A DNA stretch of 64,000 bases from Cyanobacteria bacterium SZAS-4. GTDB taxonomy: Bacteria; Cyanobacteriota; Vampirovibrionia; Obscuribacterales; Obscuribacteraceae. The notes under the pieces were generated by a model. The model was not told where the DNA came from, searched no databases, and saw nothing but the letters and a program-made list of their open reading frames with translations. Shown piece after piece: positions 54,441 through 63,206 of this stretch (its first letter is position 1; each line of letters begins with the position of its first letter). The stretch is taken from NCBI GenBank assembly GCA_018266255.1, contig JAFEAT010000018.1:23164-87163 (forward strand), written 5' to 3'. Position numbers and translations under genes: made by a program.

Positions 54441-56384
54441 ATGAGCATGCAAAATTCAAACGAGCGCTTCTTTGCCTCAGTAATGAAACGAATTTTGGTA
54501 TCACTCTCAAGTGTCTCATTGATCGCCGCGACAGAGTTGCCGATTGCTTTTGCTGCACCTACTCATCACGCTCCAGCGAAGAGCAGAGGCGCTGCGGCTC
54601 CCAAGAAAAAGGTAGCGATTGCATCGCGCATCGATACCACATCACGCATCGATACCACATCACGCATCGATACAGCAGTTTCTGATACCAATGTCGATAG
54701 TCAGTCAAGCACCATATCTGGTGCAACTGCTTCATTGGTTGTTCCCACAACAGCTCCATCGTGGTCCGACACTCCGACACGAACTTCGATAATTGAGAGT
54801 TCATCGACAGCTAAAACTCGCACTCAGTCTGCGACGCCTATTGCTAGAACGACCCCAGTAGCGAGAGCTTCTGCTGCAAGAGTGTCTGTTGCGAAAGCTG
54901 CAGTTGCAAAAGCTCCAGTTGTAACTGCTCCAGTTGTTGAAACGCCAGTTGCTCCAACTGTGACTGCGAAGGCTGCCACTACAGAATTGGACAAGTCTGT
55001 AGCCGAAGATAAGTATGTGTCTGAGCCTGAAGTTAAGACTTCTGATTTGTCCGAAGCTCCTTCATCCGATGCGGTAGATCTGAAACCGGCGATCTCCGAA
55101 ACAACTACTTCAGTGACGAAAACTGAGCCAACTGCTGGATCCGAAACACCTGTAACGAAAACTGAGCCAACAGCCGTATCCGAAACAGCGGTAACGAAAA
55201 CTGAGCCAAATACCGTATCCCAAACAGTGGTAACGGAAACTGAGCCAACTACCGTATCCGAAACAGCGGTGACGAAGACTGAGCCAACTGCTGGATCCGA
55301 AACACCGGAAACGAAGTCTGAGCAGAATACAGTCACCGATGCGGCGATGACGACTGAGCCAACCACTGGAGCCGAAACACCTGTGGCGAAGACCGAATCT
55401 GCCACCGGCTCTGATGCTCCTGCGATCTTCTCAGCTGATCTCAAAACAGGAAAAACTGGTGCCGCTGAATCCGCGCAGATTGCTGCTGTTCCCATTCTTG
55501 GCGCCGTTAGCACAGATCAACCGATCGTCATCGATAACGACGAAGTAGTCGAAGTTGAATCTACAATTAAATACGAAGAGTTGCCTACCGACGAAGGCAA
55601 AACTAGAGTCAAAACGGGCGCGAAGTTTCCTGTAGTAATTTCCTCCGAAATCACCACGAAGACTTCGAAGAAAGGTGATCCCGTCGAAGCTCGATTGAAA
55701 TACGACCTCAAAATTGGCGACCGCCTGATCGCCAAAAAAGGAGCTGTCGTTAACGGTCACATCAATTATTCATTGCCGGCGCGCAGCACAATGCACTCGC
55801 TGGTAAGCCCAACTCGTTGGTACCGAAATTCTGGATGCGTCGGCATTTCGTTTGACGAAATTATCGACGAGAAAGGACAACACTTGCCACTAGTCGCGGT
55901 GCCAGCACGAGCTGCTCGTATCGTTAAAAACAAAGGCGAAGGTCGCGAACTTGGTATCAACCATGATGGACAAGTTGTCGGTCCTCTCTCTCAACAAATT
56001 CGCTACAAAGCCATTCGCATCGGCTTAAATGCTGCACTTGCTCCTGCCGGTGCCTTCTCATTCGGTGCAATGCCTATCGCGCTTGGTGTGATCGGTGCTG
56101 CTAATCCATCGTTTGCATTCATGAAGCCAGTCGGTATGAATGTTCGACACAGACGCATCAAAGGTTTCCTCTGGGGTGCACTGAGTGGCGTGCCCGGAAG
56201 CTGGTTGATTGAGGACACCGTCGTTAGAGGACAGGAAGCTGTGATCAAACCTGGTGACGAATTCTTGGCAGAGTTCCAGCAAGAGTTCACAGGCGAGCCA
56301 GCTTCAGAAGCTTCGATGATGCCAAACGCCAAGTCTAAGGTCCACGGCGAAGTCATGCCTGACACCAAAAAAGACAAAAAATAA
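54441..56384 (+). CDS. Exported repeat protein with C-terminal beta module
   Basis: 647 residues from ATG 54441; upstream in-frame codons add no recognisable sequence. The signal peptide ends at LPIAFA. Two tandem sets follow: an 18-base repeat giving RIDTTS three times (near 54626), and about eight TKTEPTxxSET units (near 55110-55400). From ~residue 400 a folded domain with KKGDPVEARLKYDLKIGDRL, AKKGAVVNGHINY and GISFDEIIDEKGQHLPLV is the same module found at 58015-59322. It is an envelope protein, perhaps spanning the periplasm by the repeats. Confidence 0.72.
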   Translation: MSMQNSNERFFASVMKRILVSLSSVSLIAATELPIAFAAPTHHAPAKSRGAAAPKKKVAIASRIDTTSRIDTTSRIDTAVSDTNVDSQSSTISGATASLVVPTTAPSWSDTPTRTSIIESSSTAKTRTQSATPIARTTPVARASAARVSVAKAAVAKAPVVTAPVVETPVAPTVTAKAATTELDKSVAEDKYVSEPEVKTSDLSEAPSSDAVDLKPAISETTTSVTKTEPTAGSETPVTKTEPTAVSETAVTKTEPNTVSQTVVTETEPTTVSETAVTKTEPTAGSETPETKSEQNTVTDAAMTTEPTTGAETPVAKTESATGSDAPAIFSADLKTGKTGAAESAQIAAVPILGAVSTDQPIVIDNDEVVEVESTIKYEELPTDEGKTRVKTGAKFPVVISSEITTKTSKKGDPVEARLKYDLKIGDRLIAKKGAVVNGHINYSLPARSTMHSLVSPTRWYRNSGCVGISFDEIIDEKGQHLPLVAVPARAARIVKNKGEGRELGINHDGQVVGPLSQQIRYKAIRIGLNAALAPAGAFSFGAMPIALGVIGAANPSFAFMKPVGMNVRHRRIKGFLWGALSGVPGSWLIEDTVVRGQEAVIKPGDEFLAEFQQEFTGEPASEASMMPNAKSKVHGEVMPDTKKDKK

Positions 56385-56395
56385 CCTGCGGAAGT

Positions 56396-56779
56396 ATGGC
56401 GTCAACCAGCAAAATAAGTAGCTTGGAAGCTCTCTGTACTGAGAATCAAGCGCGTGCTTTGCTTGAGGACATGAAGGTTTCGTGCGGTAACGGCTGGTTC
56501 TTCGAGACATATCGTTTCCTCGATGACGGACGAATGATCTACAAATTTTTTCTGATTGATTTGGACGATCAGCTCGAACAAAGCGAGAAGAAATACATTC
56601 GCTATCACGGGTGGCTGGAAGTCGTCGAAGAAGTAGGTTCAATCGTCGTCCAACCGGCCGGGTCGCTTGCATCAATGTTGGATCCTGCGTTGAAACATAT
56701 GTTGTTGACTCGATTCAATGAAGATGTGATGGAACCTGTCTGTAAGCGACATCGCGTAGTGACGAGAGTTGGACTTTGA
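56396..56779 (+). CDS. Hypothetical small cytoplasmic protein (127 aa)
   Basis: It starts 12 bases after the previous stop. Acidic with mixed strands and helices (GNGWFFETYRFLDDGRMIYK, YIRYHGWLEVVEEVGSIVV); no signal or membrane span. Its stop overlaps the TTG of the next gene in TTGA, showing translational coupling with the UPF0178 gene. The family is not recognised. Confidence 0.6.
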   Translation: MASTSKISSLEALCTENQARALLEDMKVSCGNGWFFETYRFLDDGRMIYKFFLIDLDDQLEQSEKKYIRYHGWLEVVEEVGSIVVQPAGSLASMLDPALKHMLLTRFNEDVMEPVCKRHRVVTRVGL

Positions 56780-57240
56780 AGATTTGGATTGATGCTGATG
56801 CCTGCCCCGGACCAATTCGGGATATCGTCTTGCGCGCGTGTCAGCGCTTGAAAGTCTCGGTAACTTTTGTGGCGAACAAAAAATTGTTGATGCCGGAGTC
56901 ACCACTCATTTCAGTGGTGCACGTCGAGCAAGGTCCTGATGTTGCAGATGCTTATATCGTCGAAAATGCGAGACCCAATGATTTGGTGGTGACGCAGGAT
57001 ATTCCACTCGCCGCGCAGCTGGTGCCGATTGGCGTTAGTGTGATTAGCCCGCGGGGGGATCACTATACAGAGGCTAACATCAGCGAGCATCTGTCATGGC
57101 GTGATTTGATGACGGAGTTGCGCGATGCTGGAAGTGTCGGCGGCGGTCCTAAGCCGTTTGATGAGAAGGTCAAACGTGCGTTTGCGAATCATTTTGATGC
57201 GGAGTTGAATCGATTGCTTCGTATTGAAAGTCGGGGTTAG
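56776..57240 (+). CDS. yaiI: UPF0178 (YaiI/YqxD) family protein
   Basis: 154 residues from a TTG that overlaps the preceding TGA. The family opening KIWIDADACPGPIRDI and the later DVADAYIVENARPNDLVVTQ, DIPLAAQLVPIG and SPRGDHYTEANI blocks are complete. The fold is PIN-like with conserved acidic residues, so a nuclease activity has been suspected, but the role is unknown. It is convergent with the TPR gene after it. Confidence 0.9.
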   Translation: MKIWIDADACPGPIRDIVLRACQRLKVSVTFVANKKLLMPESPLISVVHVEQGPDVADAYIVENARPNDLVVTQDIPLAAQLVPIGVSVISPRGDHYTEANISEHLSWRDLMTELRDAGSVGGGPKPFDEKVKRAFANHFDAELNRLLRIESRG

Positions 57241-57283
57241 GCTTTCATTTTTCGCCGTTTGTTGGAATATTTCCGTTGTTGCT

Positions 57284-57886
57284 CTATTGTTGCAGCGAGT
57301 TGTACTTAGCCAATTCTTGTTTGGCTTCGGTTTTCTTGCCTAGCTTTTTGTAGGACTCGGACTTTAATTTGTATAGGTCGGCTAGATCCTGGCGTCCCAG
57401 ACCCAAGTTAATTGCGCGGTCGCAATCTGCAATCACTTCTTTGTGGTTCTTCAGTTGATTGTTGATTTTGGCTCGCCAGAGAAAATTCGTTCCGTTGTCT
57501 GGTGTGCGCTTGACCAGGTCGTCGAGGTCTTCGATTTCTTTGTCGAAGTTCGCTAATGCATCGTAGGCACGAGCGCGCAAGTTGTATGAGTTTGGGTCGT
57601 TTGGATCCAACGAAAGCGCTTTGTTCAAATCACTGATTGCTTTCTTTGGCTTGGCCATTTGAATGTTTGCATTCGCTCTCGATTGATAGAGCGTCGGATT
57701 GTTCTTGTCTAACTTGATAGCTTTTGAGTAATTATCGATCGCATCTTTGTAGCGATTCGATTGCATAAAGCTATTCGCGGCTTGCACGTAGGGCGCCGGA
57801 GACTGAGGGCTCTTTTTGGCAAGCACTGTCGATGTGCCAATCATCAAAAGAGAGAGCAGAGAAATTAGAATGAAAATTCGTTGCAT
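57284..57886 (-). CDS. Exported small TPR protein
   Basis: 200 residues. MQRIFILISLLSLLMIGTSTV is a signal peptide. Four or more classical TPRs follow: YVQAANSFMQSNRYKDAIDN, LYQSRANANIQMAKPKKAIS, YNLRARAYDALANFDKEIED and FLWRAKINNQLKNHKEVI. It is a protein-binding periplasmic scaffold; no partner can be named. Confidence 0.8.
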   Translation of the reverse strand: MQRIFILISLLSLLMIGTSTVLAKKSPQSPAPYVQAANSFMQSNRYKDAIDNYSKAIKLDKNNPTLYQSRANANIQMAKPKKAISDLNKALSLDPNDPNSYNLRARAYDALANFDKEIEDLDDLVKRTPDNGTNFLWRAKINNQLKNHKEVIADCDRAINLGLGRQDLADLYKLKSESYKKLGKKTEAKQELAKYNSLQQ

Positions 57887-57964
57887 ATTCAGAACTCGAA
57901 AACGGTAAAGCTGTCACATTCTATCAAGGATGTCCGCCAGATATTCGAGATGCAGTTCATGCAA

Positions 57965-57986
57965 AAGGGCTCCCAGAGGAGCCCTT
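57965..57986 (-). terminator. Intrinsic terminator after the 58015 gene
   Basis: AAGGGCTCC pairs perfectly with GGAGCCCTT around CAGA, and TTTTGC follows on the minus strand, 28 bases past the stop. Confidence 0.85.
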
Positions 57987-58014
57987 CGAGATGATTTGTA
58001 CTTGCGACTTAGGC

Positions 58015-59322
58015 TTACTGCATTCCGCCGCCGTAAGGAGTGGCGAGTTGTCCGCCGCCCATTCCGCCGCCAGCGATAGTTGCTGGTGCATCCAACTGCA
58101 ATTGCATTTGAGTGCCTGAAGGAATGATGACGTCGCGTCCCTTTCTCATGAGCATGCTGGCTGCGCCCACGCCGCCACCGATTGCTGCGCCACTCCATGC
58201 ACCGCGACCTGCGCCCGAACCGGAGCGTCCTGCGATAGCGCCAACCGCTACACCAAGAGCTGCACCAGCACCGGCTCCTACACCACCGCGGATAGCGGTC
58301 TGACCGACTTTAGCTTTCCAGCCTTCACCACGAACGGTGTCAGATTGGTCACTGCCTTTGTCTGTATATTTACCGATTCCACCAACGAGGTGAGCTGTAA
58401 TCGGAGTTTCGATTCCGTCTGGAGTGCGCAGGCGGTTGAACTTGATTGATAGTTCGCCTGAGCGACTCAATCTTCTTCCTGCTTCCGCATCAGTGATGGT
58501 GCCGGTGAGCACCGAACCTTGTGGAATCGACGCATCGCCGAGATACATTGTTTGCGAAATCTGCGCCTGAATCAAATCACCAGGTTTAGCTACTTGGGTC
58601 GAAATCGAAGTCTGTAAGCTGATTGGCATGGTCAAACCGGCTGGAGCGTATGCTACGCGCCCGCGTTGCTGGCCCATTCCGCCCTGGTATCCGCCACCAC
58701 CGATGCCACCATTGTAGCCTTGCTGGTTAGGATATCCGCCGAATTGAGCGCTTCCTGGTCCATTGAAGTTTTGATATCCGACTGAACCTTGATAGTTAGC
58801 TGGTCGAGCACCACCACCAGTGTTGAATTCATCTTGCTGTTGTGGCATTTGCTGCTGCGGAGCTGGTGCCGATGCAACAGGCGGTGCGCTGCCGGCAAAG
58901 CTGCCGGTCAACTGTGAGATGTAGCTGCTCACGCTGCCTTGATCTGCCAGTGACTCACGCAGAGCGCCTGCCCACTTGCCAGCTAGAACAGCTGGTGTGC
59001 TACCTGCGGCTTTGGCACTGGCACTATCTACGGTGACTACCTGATATCCACCCAGGGTGATCACTGGCAGTCCTTTCACATAAGTGATATTAACGGATGA
59101 CGGGCTTCTGTCTTTCGATGCGACCAGAGCGTTGTCTAGGTTGTTTTGTACTGTCTCAGCCCGCTTGTCGGAGCCGACTCCTGGGAGGGTGAACATGGTT
59201 TGTCCTGCCAAACGTACCGAACTATCTGCAAGCACCGGCAGTGGTGTCAGATATATTGATTGGCTCAAGAGCAGAGCCCCGGCAATAAGCGTTCTTTTGG
59301 CTTGAATTTTAAACGTGCTCAT
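58015..59322 (-). CDS. Exported protein with beta module and glycine zipper
   Basis: 435 residues. A signal peptide (LIAGALLLSQSIYLTPLPVLA) precedes a helical first domain with AGQTMFTLPGVGSDKRAET, a Gly/Gln/Asn-rich linker, and then the module AKPGDLIQAQISQTMYLGDA-SIPQGSVLTG-TITDAEAGRRLSRSG-ELSIKFNRL, whose pattern resembles the VirB10/TrbI-type barrel strands. It also aligns with the C-domain at 54441-56384. The end holds a glycine zipper (VGAGAGAALGVAVGAIAG). It is an envelope protein, perhaps outer-membrane associated. The strong terminator at 57965 belongs to it. Confidence 0.72.
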   Translation of the reverse strand: MSTFKIQAKRTLIAGALLLSQSIYLTPLPVLADSSVRLAGQTMFTLPGVGSDKRAETVQNNLDNALVASKDRSPSSVNITYVKGLPVITLGGYQVVTVDSASAKAAGSTPAVLAGKWAGALRESLADQGSVSSYISQLTGSFAGSAPPVASAPAPQQQMPQQQDEFNTGGGARPANYQGSVGYQNFNGPGSAQFGGYPNQQGYNGGIGGGGYQGGMGQQRGRVAYAPAGLTMPISLQTSISTQVAKPGDLIQAQISQTMYLGDASIPQGSVLTGTITDAEAGRRLSRSGELSIKFNRLRTPDGIETPITAHLVGGIGKYTDKGSDQSDTVRGEGWKAKVGQTAIRGGVGAGAGAALGVAVGAIAGRSGSGAGRGAWSGAAIGGGVGAASMLMRKGRDVIIPSGTQMQLQLDAPATIAGGGMGGGQLATPYGGGMQ

Positions 59323-59588
59323 TATTCCTTACCTTGCCAGAGAGAGATAGTGTTTTACTGGTTCACGGCTTCAATTAACGTGCAGTTAACAGTCAGCCGA
59401 TGAAACAAACTTTGGAATTCAGTGCCCTGCAGGGATCAAATGCCATCTGAACCTAAAGACATACAAAGTCTACCAATGTTCCCAAGCATGTTTCTGAGAG
59501 TCTCCTAAGACCTCTTAGGAACCTGCAAGAATGACTTGCGGTAAGCTTTATAGCTATCATACCGTAGAAGGTTTTTAGAAGGTTTCGC

Positions 59589-60386
59589 CTGTTAGCCGCA
59601 TCTCACTTATCTGACCGTGTCGCCCTCGTCACCGGGGCCAGCCGAGGCATTGGCAAAGCGATTGCCCTGGATCTGGCTGCGCAAGGAGCGACGGTCGCTA
59701 TCGTAAGCCGCAATCTGGCAGCGCTTTCGCAGACCCAGTCCGAAATCGAGGGGCTGACTTCGAAGCCGTGCCAGACCTACGCGTGTGATGTGGGCGAGCC
59801 TGAGACGCTCGAAAGCACTATTCGTAGCATACAGAAGGCATATGGAAAACTGGATATCATCGTCAACAACGCTGGTACCTTCTCGGCTGCAGCCCTGGTT
59901 TCGCAAGATTTGGAGAGTTGGCGAAACATTTTGGAAGTCAATTTGACCGCCGCGATGAGGGCATCAAAAGCCGCTTTGCCGCTGATGATTGAAAGAAAGT
60001 GGGGGCGTATCGTCAACATTTCCTCTATTTCCGGAAAATCTGGAGAACCTTATGGCGCCGCGTATTCCGCGTCTAAATTCGGCATGATCGGAATGACGCA
60101 ATCGTTGGCGCTGGAAGTTGCACGAGACGGCATCACGGTAAACGCCGTCTGCCCGGGCTGGGTCGACACCGACATGGCTCGCGACCAGCTCAATGACGAA
60201 GAGTGGTGCCGCTTGAACAATATGGAACGCCAACATTCGTTGGAGAACGCACGACTTTCGGTGCCGCAAGAGCGTTTCATCGAGCCGGGCGAAGTTGCAA
60301 ATCTTGTCGCATATCTTTGCTCGGAATCCGCGCGCGGAATCACCGGACAAGCTATAAATATCTGTGGAGGACTTTCATTACATTGA
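59589..60386 (+). CDS. FabG-type short-chain dehydrogenase with a CTG (non-standard) start
   Basis: 265 residues. The Rossmann motif LVTGASRGIGKAIALDL is encoded at 59619-59670, and the catalytic Ser-Tyr-Lys set is in NISSISGKSG and YSASKFG. The C-terminus GQAINICGGLSLH is normal. Between the in-frame stop at 59565-59567 and the motif there is no ATG, GTG or TTG; the first is a GTG at 59790, which would delete the NAD(P) site. AGAAGG lies before a CTG at 59589, so I take CTG as start; an ATT or ATC is possible. It is likely a 3-oxoacyl-ACP reductase or a related oxidoreductase. It overlaps pgeF by TTGA. Confidence 0.78.
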   Translation: MLAASHLSDRVALVTGASRGIGKAIALDLAAQGATVAIVSRNLAALSQTQSEIEGLTSKPCQTYACDVGEPETLESTIRSIQKAYGKLDIIVNNAGTFSAAALVSQDLESWRNILEVNLTAAMRASKAALPLMIERKWGRIVNISSISGKSGEPYGAAYSASKFGMIGMTQSLALEVARDGITVNAVCPGWVDTDMARDQLNDEEWCRLNNMERQHSLENARLSVPQERFIEPGEVANLVAYLCSESARGITGQAINICGGLSLH

Positions 60387-61201
60387 GCAAAACTTTGGAA
60401 CGCGCCCTTAAGAAAAACTCATGGTTGACCAAGGAAATCGATGGTCTCACCCTGAATCAGTCACCGCTGCTTGCTAAGCAGGCAAATCTGGTGCATGCAT
60501 TTACCACCAGGCTGGGCGGAAACAGCCCGGCGCCGGTCGATACGTTTAATCTCGGTCGACATCTGGACACTGACGATTCTAGAGCCGACGCCGCGAGAAA
60601 TCGCCAGAAACTCTGTCAGGCACTGGGTTTAGACTTCCAGCGACTGGCTGTACCAGGGCAGGTACATTCGTCGATTGTGGTCATTGCAGACGAAAAAAAC
60701 ACATATAAGGAAGTCGACGGAGTTGCCACGAAAGAGCTGAATCGTCCGCTGCTGTTGCATTTCGCGGATTGCGTGCCTGTGATCATCTTCGACACGAAGA
60801 AATCGGTTCTGAGCATCGTTCACGCCGGATGGCGCGGAACCGCCGGAAGCATCGCCAAAAACGGGGTTCGGCTTATGGCTGAACACTTCGGTTCGCGCCC
60901 CGCAGACATTATCGCCGCTGTGGGACCCGCTATCGGCAGCTGTTGCTACCCCACTGGCGACGAAGTTGCGACCAAATTGGCAGCGACCGTGAGCAATATC
61001 GCCGACCTCGTCACCTACAAGGAAGGCGTGCCCTATCCTGACTTGAAAGCCGTCAACGCCATGCAACTTCTGGAGTCAGGCGTCGGCGAGGTGGATGTCA
61101 CCGACATCTGCACGGCATGCCAACCGGAATTGTTTTATTCGCATCGTCAAAGTGGCGGCAAAACAGGCCGTCAGGGAGCAATTGGCAGCATAATCGGTTA
61201 G
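60383..61201 (+). CDS. pgeF: Purine nucleoside phosphorylase / YfiH-family (PgeF)
   Basis: 272 residues from the TTG overlapping the stop of the SDR gene, with GGAGG 12 bases upstream; a longer frame from 60203 is a shadow of the SDR. The three metal and catalytic blocks of the family are present: VPGQVHSSIV, HFADCVPVIIF and SIVHAGWRGTAGSIAKN, and CCYPTGDEV follows. YfiH/LACC1 proteins act on adenosine and inosine or remove mis-added L-Ser from peptidoglycan precursors (PgeF). The context does not discriminate. Confidence 0.9.
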   Translation: MSKTLERALKKNSWLTKEIDGLTLNQSPLLAKQANLVHAFTTRLGGNSPAPVDTFNLGRHLDTDDSRADAARNRQKLCQALGLDFQRLAVPGQVHSSIVVIADEKNTYKEVDGVATKELNRPLLLHFADCVPVIIFDTKKSVLSIVHAGWRGTAGSIAKNGVRLMAEHFGSRPADIIAAVGPAIGSCCYPTGDEVATKLAATVSNIADLVTYKEGVPYPDLKAVNAMQLLESGVGEVDVTDICTACQPELFYSHRQSGGKTGRQGAIGSIIG

Positions 61202-61328
61202 TAAGGCAAGTGCTTTACAGGCAATCCTAAGATCTCGGGGTAAGCCTCATAATTTCTCCCCATATCTTTGTTATCTTTCTGAGACCGAACAAGCTGTGGG
61301 AGAGCGAAGAAATCACCGAAGTGATGTG

Positions 61329-63167
61329 ATGAAAACTTTTGAGCCTCAATCTCGTTTTCGCAAACTAATTGCACTATCAGCATTGCTGCCTTATTTGGCT
61401 GCGGGAACTTTCAATTGCGCGTTTGCAAAAGATTCGAAAGCCACAGATGACGCTAAATCGGATAATTCGGGCACTGCAAAACAAGACGCGAAGCTGAAGG
61501 ACAGCGCATCTCTGTTTGCACCGCCCGGCAAAGCGCAAACGGCGCCGCTGCCTTCTGACAATAAAAATGCGACCAACTCCAGCACCACTGGTGGTGCGTC
61601 AGCCTCGCAACCGAATTGGCTAAGTACGCCTGCACCTTCTACGACTACGCCATCGACGACTACATCTTCGCCTAGCCCCACAAGCACCACTTCTTCGACT
61701 AGCACTCCTTCAGTCGGAGCCACCCCTGCTGGAGCTGGCGCAAACAAGGCACCAGGCTCAGATAGCTACCCGTCAGTTGGAAGAATGGAGCATCTCACTT
61801 TTGGATCGAGCTTCTCCGATAGCCCGATCGAACAGCGTCTGACGAAGCTCGAAACCGCAATCTATCAAAAGAGTTTCTCCGATTTATCGCTGTTCGACCG
61901 CACGCAGCAGTTGAAGAAAACCCTGCTCGGTAATGACGATGAGCCCACGGCAGATATCGATAATCTTCGTGTTCCATCGAATGGAAATTGGCTTGGTCTC
62001 CCTTCCGGCCCTCCTTTTGTGACGGATCAACCGTCATCTGAATTCGATTATTTTGGCGGAATAGCTCAACGTCCTGAAAATCAACAGACGACAACTCCTG
62101 CTGATATGAAGGATTTCTTCCTGGAGTTGATCAACTCAGAGCGTTCGAAATCGGGATTCGCACCACTTGCTCTGGATTCTCTGGCTGAAAAAATTGCGCA
62201 AGAGCAAAGCGAAGAATTGTGCAAACGCAGTGTGATTTCACATGCTAATTCGAAAGGTGAAAATCCGGATCGTCGATACACCGTCAGTGGTGGCACCGGT
62301 GCTTTGACCGAAAGTCTTGTTTCAAACAAAACACCTGATGCTTTCTCTAAATCTCCGACAAGAGCCGCAGCTGCTGAACTCATGAAAACTTTGATGTCCA
62401 GGCAAGATGACCGCGATGCAATTCTAAATCAAGATGCTACGAATATCGGGTTGGCGATTAACTGGACAGCAAATAAAGATCGAATAATTGCTGTCACGGA
62501 GGTTGTCACCAATCACGGTATCATCCCAGAATTGCCGCATGAAGTTGGCATTGGTGAGAAGCTAGAAATCAAAGGTGTGGTGATGCAGCCATATCAGTTC
62601 GACCGCATCACACTGGCCTGGGAAGCCAATAAGAATCTTACATCAACGCCTGATGAGTCAGAGGAAGCTCTGCCATATTTCCCGCCGCTAGATTATGTTG
62701 CCTATGCTGGAAAGTCTGCGCATGACTATAGTGGTGCTGTCAGCGCTCTGCGCACGGCTGGCGTCATCGCAGCGATTGCGGGCGGCATCTTTATGCCACC
62801 AGTCGCGTTGGCTGCCCCACTGATTGCCATGTCAGGCGGAGTTGGTACGAATGATCCAAAGCCTGTTTCAGACATTCCAATACACGGCGGAGTAAAAGTT
62901 GAAGGTCTGACCTTCAACGGTAAGGTGCCGATCAATAAGGACGGCAAGGAAGGAATCTATTACGTCACAATTTGGGGCACCTTGAGTAAGATGGGCAAGT
63001 CAGTGCCGATCAGCAGACGTGCTATTCTCGCAAAGCATGTCGATGAGGATGTTTCGGCTAAGATCGAAACTCCCGCAGATGAAGCGACTTCGAAGGATAA
63101 AGATAACGCTGACGACAAAGAACAAAAGAAAAAAGAAAAGCACCATAAACACAAAGACAAATCGTAA
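61329..63167 (+). CDS. Exported CAP (SCP-like) domain protein
   Basis: 612 residues from the ATG at 61329. The signal peptide ends near CAFA. A Ser/Thr/Pro-rich region (about residues 30-150) is followed by a short helical domain (IEQRLTKLETAIYQKSFSD) and a CAP domain near 255-390: MKDFFLELINSERSKSGFAP, EEL-rich helix, ISHANSKGENPDRR, and NIGLAINWTANKDRIIAVTEV. A hydrophobic hairpin (AGVIAAIAGGIFMPPVALAA) follows, and the end is Lys/Asp-rich. It is a cell-surface or periplasmic protein; CAP proteins bind lipids or cut polymers, and no activity can be given here. Confidence 0.8.
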   Translation: MKTFEPQSRFRKLIALSALLPYLAAGTFNCAFAKDSKATDDAKSDNSGTAKQDAKLKDSASLFAPPGKAQTAPLPSDNKNATNSSTTGGASASQPNWLSTPAPSTTTPSTTTSSPSPTSTTSSTSTPSVGATPAGAGANKAPGSDSYPSVGRMEHLTFGSSFSDSPIEQRLTKLETAIYQKSFSDLSLFDRTQQLKKTLLGNDDEPTADIDNLRVPSNGNWLGLPSGPPFVTDQPSSEFDYFGGIAQRPENQQTTTPADMKDFFLELINSERSKSGFAPLALDSLAEKIAQEQSEELCKRSVISHANSKGENPDRRYTVSGGTGALTESLVSNKTPDAFSKSPTRAAAAELMKTLMSRQDDRDAILNQDATNIGLAINWTANKDRIIAVTEVVTNHGIIPELPHEVGIGEKLEIKGVVMQPYQFDRITLAWEANKNLTSTPDESEEALPYFPPLDYVAYAGKSAHDYSGAVSALRTAGVIAAIAGGIFMPPVALAAPLIAMSGGVGTNDPKPVSDIPIHGGVKVEGLTFNGKVPINKDGKEGIYYVTIWGTLSKMGKSVPISRRAILAKHVDEDVSAKIETPADEATSKDKDNADDKEQKKKEKHHKHKDKS

Positions 63168-63206
63168 CTACTAAGAAGTGCGTCAACGAAGCCGAGTCCA
63201 ACAAAA

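Noticed and set aside
54824..55513. 229-residue minus-strand frame opposite the repeat protein
   Set aside because: It is a Val/Ser/Gly-rich shadow of the TKTEP repeats, without a ribosome site or family match.
61391..61747. Minus-strand Val/Gly-rich frame opposite the CAP gene
   Set aside because: It mirrors the Ser/Thr/Pro-rich linker of the CAP protein and has no independent support.
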